From positions 1-17,426 of the forward strand of contig DRKE01000164.1 of the NCBI GenBank assembly GCA_011051925.1: DNA of 17,426 bases, written 5' to 3'. The notes beneath the pieces are model-generated. The model made no database searches and was not told the origin of the DNA. It worked only from the letters and a program-made list of their open reading frames with translations. Made by a program: the position numbers and the translations under genes. This stretch comes from Deltaproteobacteria bacterium (GTDB taxonomy: Bacteria; Myxococcota_A; UBA9160; UBA4427). Every line of letters begins with the position of its first letter. The first letter of the stretch is position 1. Below, in pieces: positions 9,315-15,665 of this stretch.

Positions 9315-10628
9315 ATGAAGTGGAGCGAGCATCTGCGGGTGGTGGGGTTGGCGCTCGGCCTCGCGGTCGGCGTGCAGGGTACGGCGTTCGCCATCGGGAT
9401 CGAGGACATCGTCGATGGTGGCAACGACTATCCATGGCAGCGTGTCGAGATTCCGGGCACGGTCTGCAGCGACGGATCCCAGTACAAGTTCTTCGTCTAC
9501 GATTCACCGACGAGCAACGACCTTCTCGTGATGTTCGAAGGCGGGGGGGCCTGCTGGGACTACGAAACCTGCAGTGGTCAGGCCGGGGCACTCGGAGCGG
9601 CCAACCCGAATGGCATCCCGGATGACTATATCTTCGATTTCAAGGCGCGCTTCGTGTCGCCTCTCGTCAATGGGGCCGATCCGGGCATCCCCCTGCGGCC
9701 CAGGAACGACATCGTGACGAAGGGATGGGACGTCGTGTATCTGCCCTATTGCACGGGCGATACCCATGTCGGGAACAACGTCGTGACCTACCACGACCCG
9801 ACCGGGCAGAATCCGCCGATCGTCTTCCGGCACATGGGATTCCACAATGCACTCGAGGCGCTCGACCATCTCGCGAACCGCTTCCCGACGATCGGCAAAC
9901 TGCTCGTGACGGGTTTCAGTGCGGGCGGCGTCGCGTCAGGCGCCCTCTACTACGAAGCGCGACGAACGCTCCAGCCGAATGAGGGCTATCTGCTGAATGA
10001 CTCCGGCCCGATCTTCTCGGCCGCGAGTGCGAACGACAATTCCCGCCCGCTGCACGATCTGATCACCTCGCAGTGGGATCTCCAGACCCTCTACAACGGG
10101 CTACCCGCCACGTTCGATCCGAACGATTTCGGCAGCATGACCGATCTGGTGGCGTTCGAGTTTCCCGACGATCAGCTCGCCTATACCGGCTATTCGAGTG
10201 ATTTCAATTTTTCCCGGTTCTCGTATGAGCGATTCTATCCGGGCATCGATGCCGATGGGATTCTCGAGAAATGGCGGGAGGACCAGGCCGTCCTCGTTTC
10301 GACGATGAACGATCATGCGAATTTCAGCTACCACATTCCATGGCATCGACCGATCAACGACAGCCACGTGACTTCCATCATCACCTTCATCGGCAGTCAC
10401 GCGTGCAAGAACATCCGGAAGAAGAAGTGGTGGGAATTCTGGCAATGGCCGTGGACCCAGAGCTGGAAATGCACCGGCGGATGGACGCCTTTCGAGGATT
10501 TCCTGGAGATCTGGATCAACCAGAACGGACGAAGCCGGATCGTCGAGAAGGAGAACGGCTACAACAACGAGGACCCGGGCATGGTGATCATCGCCCCCCT
10601 GATCAACGATGTTCTCGCCGGGACCTGA
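9315..10628 (+). CDS. Secreted pectinacetylesterase/Notum-family serine hydrolase
   Basis: 437 aa. The signal peptide ends near residue 24-26 (G-T-A-F-A), so the enzyme is exported. The fold matches the PAE/Notum carboxylesterases: F-E-G-G-G-A-C-W for the oxyanion hole, Y-C-T-G-D-T-H-V-G, nucleophile Ser202 in G-F-S-A-G-G, conserved N-D-S-G near 228-231, and F-P-D-D-Q (285-287), the usual place of the catalytic Asp. N-D-S-H holds candidate catalytic His351. It should therefore cleave ester bonds. Acetylated polysaccharide is the classic PAE substrate, but bacterial members are poorly characterised and lipid or other esters are possible. An insert between Cys364 and Cys386 carries six Trp and several Lys/Arg. 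ATG 9315 has GAGGAGGGG just upstream; the longer open frame from 9210 would bury the signal peptide. Confidence 0.85.
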   Translation: MKWSEHLRVVGLALGLAVGVQGTAFAIGIEDIVDGGNDYPWQRVEIPGTVCSDGSQYKFFVYDSPTSNDLLVMFEGGGACWDYETCSGQAGALGAANPNGIPDDYIFDFKARFVSPLVNGADPGIPLRPRNDIVTKGWDVVYLPYCTGDTHVGNNVVTYHDPTGQNPPIVFRHMGFHNALEALDHLANRFPTIGKLLVTGFSAGGVASGALYYEARRTLQPNEGYLLNDSGPIFSAASANDNSRPLHDLITSQWDLQTLYNGLPATFDPNDFGSMTDLVAFEFPDDQLAYTGYSSDFNFSRFSYERFYPGIDADGILEKWREDQAVLVSTMNDHANFSYHIPWHRPINDSHVTSIITFIGSHACKNIRKKKWWEFWQWPWTQSWKCTGGWTPFEDFLEIWINQNGRSRIVEKENGYNNEDPGMVIIAPLINDVLAGT

Positions 10629-10717
10629 TCTCGGGGATCGGTGGTCGGATGCGGATCACGGGGCGACGGCCACGGCCGGGTCCACTTCGTGAACCGGGAC
10701 ACGACGGCGGCCGGCCG

Positions 10718-11470
10718 ATGACGATCACGTCTTCGGCCGGCCAGCGCGTCGTTCGTCTCCTGGTGGCATTCCTCCTCGTCTTCCCGTCGCTCGCATCGGC
10801 CGGTGACGACGATCGGTCCGGCCCGGCCGTTCCGACCCCGGAGCTTCGCGACGGTCCGAATCTCGTCATGGGGACCGGAACGCCCCGCGAGCCCCGGCCC
10901 TTCACGCGCGAACAGCGGCTGCTCGACGCCGTGCGGAGGGGTGATCGGGCAGTCGTCGAACGGGCGCTCGAACTCGGCGTTCCGGTCGAGACGGCCGATG
11001 ACATGGCGCGCTCGGCGCTCCTGTTGGCCGTGCGGGATGCGGGGGATCGCGATCTCGTCCGTTTCCTGCACGAACGGGGAGCAGCGATCGACCGTGCCGA
11101 TGCGGACGGGCGGACGCCCCTGAGCTTCGCTGCGAGCGCAGGGCGTCTCGATCTGGCCCGGTATCTCGTCGCGCAAGGGGCAAGTGTCGATCGCGCGGAT
11201 CGGCGCGGACGGACGCCGCTCTTTCACGCGGTTCTCGCCAACCAGATCCGCCTGGTTTCGTATCTGATCGATCAGGGCGCCGACGTGGACGTTCGCGATC
11301 GCTATGGCGATACCCCGCTCATGCTGGCCTGCGCGAAGGGCTTCGATGCGATGGCTCGGTTGCTGCTCGCGCATGGCGCGGACCCTCTGGTCCGTGATCA
11401 GGAGGGTCGGACCGCCCGCGATCGGGCCGCCCCGGGCCACGAAGCGTGTCGCCGGCTCGGACCGGGTTGA
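10718..11470 (+). CDS. Secreted ankyrin-repeat protein
   Basis: 250 aa. From ATG 10718 the protein begins with a signal peptide (L-L-V-A-F-L-L-V-F-P-S-L-A-S-A), implying periplasmic or extracellular location. After an acidic/Pro linker, about five ankyrin repeats run from residue 65 to the end. They are recognisable from D-G-R-T-P-L-S-F-A, R-G-R-T-P-L-F-H-A, Y-G-D-T-P-L-M-L-A, and G-A-D-V-D-V-R-D. Such repeats bind partner proteins; no catalytic domain is present. An in-frame ATG at 10649 would add 23 Arg/Pro-rich residues before the signal peptide, so the later start is preferred, though its ribosome site is weak. The stop overlaps possible upstream starts of lnt, so the two genes are probably coupled. 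A link to the esterase 89 bp upstream is possible. Confidence 0.85.
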   Translation: MTITSSAGQRVVRLLVAFLLVFPSLASAGDDDRSGPAVPTPELRDGPNLVMGTGTPREPRPFTREQRLLDAVRRGDRAVVERALELGVPVETADDMARSALLLAVRDAGDRDLVRFLHERGAAIDRADADGRTPLSFAASAGRLDLARYLVAQGASVDRADRRGRTPLFHAVLANQIRLVSYLIDQGADVDVRDRYGDTPLMLACAKGFDAMARLLLAHGADPLVRDQEGRTARDRAAPGHEACRRLGPG

Positions 11471-11484
11471 TCACGCCGTACGGC

Positions 11485-13077
11485 ATGCGCACTGGCTGGC
11501 AAAGGAGATGGGAGACGGGGGCCATCATCGCGGCGGCGACGATCTCCGGGCTGCTCTATGCATGGGGCTTCGTGGTCGACGGGCTCTGGCCCGTGCTCGT
11601 GTTCTTCCTCCTGCCGTTCTGGTGGGCGCTCGAGCGCGCCGTTTCGCGTTCCCCGGCCTTTTCCGGCGGAGTGGGTTTCGTCTTCGGCGCAGCGGCCTAC
11701 ATCGCCGGCCATCTCTGGCTCTTTCGCCTCGTCGATGTCTTTCTCGGGGGAAGGCTCGGCATCGGAGTCGCGTTCTGGTCGCTCTATGGATCCTGGTTCG
11801 CTTTCGGCTTCGTCGTCTATGGATTGATCCATCGTGGACTTCGGCGCAGGGGGGTGGGGCGGGTGGTGTCGTCCGTCGCGCCGTGGGTGGTCCTCGAATG
11901 GGCGTGGCCGCTGCTCTTTCCGGTTCATTGCGGGGCTCCCCTCGTCGACGCGGGCGCGCTCGGCCAGGTCGCGGATCTGGGCGGGCCCCTTCTCCTGGGT
12001 TCCCTGATCCTCCTCGCCAACGCCGGGTTCTTCGAGAGCGCGATGTGGCTCGCGGGGAGGGGCGGTCGACCGGTTCGGGTCTGGCTCTCCGTGGCGATCG
12101 CCATCGGCTTCAGCCTCGGATATGCAGAGGCCCGGGCGGTACGGCTTTCGCGGGAGATCGAATCGACCCGAGGGATGCAGGTCGGCATCGTCCAGGCGAA
12201 CCTCGGCCTGCTCGAAAAACGGACGCTGGCCCGGGTGGGCCACCGCCGTCATCTCGAAGAGACGCGGCGGCTGCTGTCGGCGGGACCGATCGATCTCGTC
12301 GTGTGGCCGGAGACCGCCCATGTCCGCGCGATTCGGGGTCCATTGCCCGTCTCGGGTCGGCTCGTGCAGCAGGGGATCGGGGTCCCGCTCCTGTTCGGAG
12401 GAAGTCTTCTCGACTCAGCCGGTCCGGAACCCGTGCAATCGAACTCGGCCCTGCTCGTCGGTCGCGACGGCATGATCCGGGACGCCTATCGAAAGAACCT
12501 CCTCATTCCGCTCGCGGAATGGATCCCCTTTCTCGATCGATGGCCTGTCCTCCAGTCGGCCCTTCCGCACGCACAGCGGTTTTCAGCCGCGAGCGAAGTG
12601 CCTCCCCTGCGATTCGACGATTGGCGGATCTCGGTGCCGATCTGTTACGAAGCGGTTCGTCCCGACTTCGTTCGTCACATGGTGAACGAAGCCCGACCGA
12701 ATCTGCTCGTCAGTCTGGCGAACGATGCGTGGTTCGGGGACTCTTCCGAACCATGGCTGCATCTGCGCAGCGCCCGCCTTCGCTCGATCGAGCACCGTCT
12801 CTTCATGGTCCGCGCGACCAACAGCGGGATCAGTGCGATCGTCGACCCCTCCGGTCGGATCCTGGCTCGAACCGGAGTCGCGGAACGTGCCGTTCTCAGG
12901 GGGGTCGTCCACCCGATGGCCGGCGGCACGCTCTACGCACGTCTGGGCGATTGGCCTGGGACGATCGCATTGCTGGTGATCGGGGCCGCTCTCGGGTCGG
13001 CCCGCCTCAGCCCTTCCTCTCGAGGGCATCGAGGAAGCGATCCGCTTCGTCGATCGACGTGTCGACATCGAGGATGA
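11485..13077 (+). CDS. lnt: Apolipoprotein N-acyltransferase
   Basis: Inner-membrane enzyme adding the third acyl chain to the N-terminal Cys of lipoproteins. From ATG 11485 it is 530 aa. Hydrophobic spans fill residues about 10-225, followed by a periplasmic nitrilase-like domain and a last membrane helix near 495-515. The catalytic triad is Glu276 (W-P-E-T-A), Lys337 (Y-R-K-N-L-L-I-P) and Cys387 (P-I-C-Y-E), close to the E. coli positions. A-N-D-A-W-F-G-D and the motifs after it are also typical. Earlier starts are possible: GTG 11446, or TTG 11467 overlapping the ankyrin stop as TTGA. Homologues end just after the last helix, but here a 27-residue Ser/Arg-rich tail runs on into a stretch that looks coding on the other strand. 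The tail may be a recent extension. Confidence 0.95.
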   Translation: MRTGWQRRWETGAIIAAATISGLLYAWGFVVDGLWPVLVFFLLPFWWALERAVSRSPAFSGGVGFVFGAAAYIAGHLWLFRLVDVFLGGRLGIGVAFWSLYGSWFAFGFVVYGLIHRGLRRRGVGRVVSSVAPWVVLEWAWPLLFPVHCGAPLVDAGALGQVADLGGPLLLGSLILLANAGFFESAMWLAGRGGRPVRVWLSVAIAIGFSLGYAEARAVRLSREIESTRGMQVGIVQANLGLLEKRTLARVGHRRHLEETRRLLSAGPIDLVVWPETAHVRAIRGPLPVSGRLVQQGIGVPLLFGGSLLDSAGPEPVQSNSALLVGRDGMIRDAYRKNLLIPLAEWIPFLDRWPVLQSALPHAQRFSAASEVPPLRFDDWRISVPICYEAVRPDFVRHMVNEARPNLLVSLANDAWFGDSSEPWLHLRSARLRSIEHRLFMVRATNSGISAIVDPSGRILARTGVAERAVLRGVVHPMAGGTLYARLGDWPGTIALLVIGAALGSARLSPSSRGHRGSDPLRRSTCRHRG

Positions 13078-13210
13078 GCGATGCGACATCGTCTTCGATC
13101 GCCCCGGGCGTGCCATCGAGAGAGGCGACGGCTCACGCGTCCAGGTCGTGCTCCAGGGAAGAGGCCCCGATCGTGGAAGGCGGCCAGCGACGGAGCGAGC
13201 CGGGCGGCAT
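13007..13210 (-). pseudogene. Possible gene remnant with one in-frame TGA, antisense to the lnt tail
   Basis: On the minus strand, ATG 13210 opens a frame of 25 codons, then TGA (13133-13135), then 41 more codons to TGA at 13007. The second part reads D-V-A-S-L-I-L-D-V-D-T-S-I-D-E-A-D-R-F-L, a protein-like amphipathic sequence with GC-ending codons. The plus strand over the same bases gives a Ser/Arg-rich lnt tail typical of a wrong frame. There is no ribosome site, no recognised family and no convincing SECIS after the TGA. The frame is the same as that of the epoxide hydrolase just upstream. Most likely it is a decayed fragment or chance; a tiny selenoprotein is a remote option. Confidence 0.25.
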
Positions 13211-13225
13211 GGCCGCGAAGGTGGA

Positions 13226-14365
13226 TCACTTCCGGATGGATCGCATCGCCGCACGAACTTCCTCGACGAAGAGTTCGGGTTGCTCGAAGGCCGCGAAATG
13301 GCCGCCCTTCTCGAGGACGTTGTAGTAGACGAGATTGGCGTAGCGCGCTTCGCACCAGCGCTTCGAGGCCTTGAAGATCTCGTGCGGGAAGACGCTGACG
13401 CCGACCGGAACGGGGATCTCCATCATCGGCGGGGAATTGAAGCTTTCCCAGTAGAGGCGAGCCGAAGAGGCACCCGTCGCGGGCAGCCAGTAGAGCATGA
13501 TGTTGTCGAGCATCTCGTCACGCGTGAGGGCATTTTCCGGATGGCCGTTGCAGTCGGTCCAGCTCCAGAATTTCTCGAGGATCCACGCGGCTTGACCGAC
13601 CGGAGAGTCGACGAGCGCATATCCGAGGGTCTGCGGGCGGGTCGATTGCTGCTTCGAGTAGCCGCTGTCCTTGTCGTTGTAGTGCTGCATGCCCGCCAGG
13701 GCGCTCTGCTCGAGTTCCGACAGATCGTCCATCGACTCGGGGGTCGGCGGCGCGATCGCCATGTTGAGATGGATGCCGACGCAATGTTCCGGATCCCGGG
13801 CCCCGATGCACGAGGTCACCATCGCGCCCCAATCGCCTCCCTGGGCCGCATAACGGTCATAGCCGAGACGGGCCATCAACGCGGCCCAGGTATCCGCGAT
13901 CTTCTCGACGCCCCAACCGGTCTCGGTTGGTTTGTCGGAGAAGCCATAGCCCGGCAGGGAAGGACAGACGACATGGAACGCGTCCTCTGCCCGGCCACCG
14001 TGGCCGACGGGATCCGAGAGGGGCCCGATCACCTTCTGGAACTCGACGATCGATCCGGGCCAGCCGTGCGTGATGACGAGGGGAAGGGCATCCTTCTCGG
14101 GGGACTCGACGTGGATGAAGTGGATGTCGAGGCCCTCGAGGGGTGTCTTGAACTGGGGAAACCGATTGAGTTGCCGCTCGCGCTCGACCCAGTCGTAGTC
14201 CTTTCGCCAGTATTCGCAGACTTCCTTCATGTAGGCCAGGGGCACGCCTTGGGACCAGTCTTCGACGGTCTCGGCGTCGGGCCAACGCGTGCGACCGAGG
14301 CGTTCCTTCAGCTCGTCGATCTGTGCGTCGGGGATGTTGATTTCGAAGGGAATGACCTGGCTCAT
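13226..14365 (-). CDS. Epoxide hydrolase (microsomal/juvenile-hormone type, EHN plus alpha/beta-hydrolase)
   Basis: 379 aa, a usual length for bacterial members. Residues about 3-110 are the EHN N-terminal domain (P-F-E-I-N-I-P, then R-T-R-W-P-D) that wraps the catalytic core. The alpha/beta-hydrolase core shows oxyanion motif H-G-W-P-G-S and P-S-L-P-G-Y-G-F-S. Nucleophile Asp178 lies in G-G-D-W-G-A, acid Glu329 in F-P-H-E-I-F and His356 in G-G-H-F-A-A-F-E, so the full triad is present. The enzyme opens epoxides to diols via an ester intermediate. The substrate is unknown; detoxification or hydrocarbon breakdown is usual. No signal peptide is seen. It is divergent from the redoxin gene with 119 bp between starts and converges on lnt. 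The ribosome site (GGAG about 11 nt before ATG) is weak. Confidence 0.93.
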   Translation of the reverse strand: MSQVIPFEINIPDAQIDELKERLGRTRWPDAETVEDWSQGVPLAYMKEVCEYWRKDYDWVERERQLNRFPQFKTPLEGLDIHFIHVESPEKDALPLVITHGWPGSIVEFQKVIGPLSDPVGHGGRAEDAFHVVCPSLPGYGFSDKPTETGWGVEKIADTWAALMARLGYDRYAAQGGDWGAMVTSCIGARDPEHCVGIHLNMAIAPPTPESMDDLSELEQSALAGMQHYNDKDSGYSKQQSTRPQTLGYALVDSPVGQAAWILEKFWSWTDCNGHPENALTRDEMLDNIMLYWLPATGASSARLYWESFNSPPMMEIPVPVGVSVFPHEIFKASKRWCEARYANLVYYNVLEKGGHFAAFEQPELFVEEVRAAMRSIRK

Positions 14366-14447
14366 GGGATCGCGGGCTCCGTTTCGGGGGAAAAGACGGG
14401 AAAGATGATCGGAAAAGTGGACGGGCGCGTAAAGGGCTCTTCGAGCC

Positions 14448-14453
14448 TATACT
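14448..14453 (+). promoter_or_regulatory. Possible -10 element (TATACT) upstream of the redoxin gene
   Basis: TATACT matches the sigma70 -10 consensus at 5/6 positions in the divergent spacer between epoxide hydrolase and redoxin genes, 31 nt before ATG 14485. No good -35 hexamer is found 16-18 nt upstream, so this could need an activator or another sigma factor, or be chance. Confidence 0.3.
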
Positions 14454-14484
14454 GGGGCGACCCCGAGGCGAGGCGGAATCCAGC

Positions 14485-15549
14485 ATGCCCCCATCCTGTT
14501 TGACACTGATCGAGAACGGCCGCGGCGTCGAGATCGAAGCGGCGGACGTTCCGGACGGATCCGGCAGCCAGGCATCGCGCTGGCCCACGGAGCCGGTCCT
14601 CGACGCGCTCGGGTGGGTCCGCAAGCCCGAGGGCCTGTGTCGCGACGAAACCTGTGTTCCGATCGGCGATCGACCCGATCTGATCACGCCGGACGGAATC
14701 GATCTCGAGGGACTCGGCGAAGTGCTGGGCCGGCCCCTGGCCATCGATCGGGATGAGGGCGTCGCCAGCTTCGGCGCCGAGACCGCGGTCCACGCTTCAC
14801 GACTCGCCGAAGGAATCGCACCCGACTTCACGCTCCCCGACCTTTCCGGAAAGGAATACTCGCTCTCGGGCTTCAGGGGCAAGAAGGTCCTGCTGATCGC
14901 CTACGCATCCTGGTGAGGCTGCCGCGAGGACCTGCCCGTGTGGCAGGCGCTCTACGAGGAGCTCGGCGACGAGGGCTTCGTTCCGATCACGGTCGCGCTC
15001 GACGCCTCTGCCGACGCCGCCAGGCCCTACATCGAGAGAGCGGAGCCGAAACATCCGAGTCTGATCGATACCGAACACGTCGTGGCCCATCGCTACGGGA
15101 TGATCAACGTGCCGACCGTCGTCTGGATCGACGAGGAGGGCCGGATCGCACGGCCCAACACGGCGGAGTACGGGACGGATACGTTCCTCCAGTTCCATGG
15201 TCGCGAGTCCGGGCCGTTTCTCGACGCGGTGCGGGCCTGGGTCCGGCGGGGCGAGATCCGGAGGGATGAGACGGTTCCGGAACGGATGCCCCCGCCGACG
15301 GAAGACGAAGAACTCGCGCGGGCGGAATGGGCGCTGGGATGGTTTCTTCATCGCCGCGGATCGACCGAAGCGGCCGCCCGGCATTTCGATCGGGCGGGCG
15401 AGCTCTCCCCCGATGACTGGACGATCCGCCGGGGCTCGATGCCGATCCGCGGGCAGGACCCGATGGGTCCGGAATTCTTCGAGCTCTTCAAGGATTGGGA
15501 GGCGCGGGGCAGGCAGGGCTACGCGCGGATGGCGAAGGAACGGCTGTAG
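14485..15549 (+). CDS. Selenocysteine-containing thioredoxin-fold redoxin (UGA recoded)
   Basis: One continuous 354-residue frame with a single internal TGA (14914-14916) as codon 144. Before it lies A-P-D-F-T-L-P-D-L-S-G and G-K-K-V-L-L-I-A-Y-A-S-W; after it G-C-R-E-D-L-P-V-W-Q. The TGA thus replaces the first Cys of the W-C-G-C motif of TlpA/ResA/AhpC-like redoxins, giving Sec144-Gly-Cys146. The thioredoxin fold continues past it to the cis-proline loop N-V-P210-T, which would be useless without the part before the TGA. A SECIS-like hairpin follows. Residues 1-105 are an extra domain with Cys52 and Cys57; residues about 285-340 resemble a TPR hairpin. There is no signal peptide, so it is probably a cytoplasmic thiol/selenol peroxidase or reductase. 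The alternative is a TGC-to-TGA nonsense change or sequencing error. The Sec machinery is not in this window. Confidence 0.85.
14926..14952 (+). promoter_or_regulatory. Candidate bacterial SECIS hairpin for Sec insertion
   Basis: CCTGCC (14931-14936) pairs perfectly with GGCAGG (14942-14947) around loop CGTGT. A lower GAG/CTC helix (14926-14928 with 14950-14952) is separated by a 2x2 internal loop. The apical loop begins 20 nt after the TGA and has G then T at positions 2-3. Known bacterial SECIS elements lie directly after the UGA, with the loop roughly 16-37 nt away and a G among the first two loop bases. All these agree, within coding sequence. Confidence 0.65.
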
Positions 15550-15562
15550 GCGAGGGATGGAT

Positions 15563-15581
15563 CCGGGACTGGAGGTCCCGG
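15563..15581 (+). terminator. GC hairpin after the redoxin gene
   Basis: CCGGGAC (15563-15569) and GTCCCGG (15575-15581) form a perfect 7-bp stem with a 5-nt loop, 13 nt past the redoxin stop. No T-run follows. It probably separates the redoxin from the TonB-dependent receptor, with 116 bp between the two genes. Confidence 0.4.
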
Positions 15582-15665
15582 CCGGATTTCCGCCCCCGCC
15601 CCCGCCATGTCCCGGTTCCCGCGGACCCTGGCGAACTCGTCGGCGCGCACTACGCTGCATTCCCC

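Noticed and set aside
8260..9591. Minus-strand extension of the TetR frame to 659 aa
   Set aside because: The extension is antisense to the membrane protein and esterase genes and is Arg/Ser/Pro-rich. The TetR protein begins at ATG 8259.
13133..13135. TGA as a second selenocysteine codon
   Set aside because: The downstream bases give no compact hairpin with a suitable loop, there is no ribosome site before ATG 13210, and the protein matches no known family. It is kept only as a possible remnant.
14938..15549. A separate 203-aa gene starting at GTG 14938
   Set aside because: It begins within the thioredoxin fold, in frame with the upstream half, and lacks its own catalytic motif. It is the post-TGA part of the selenoprotein.
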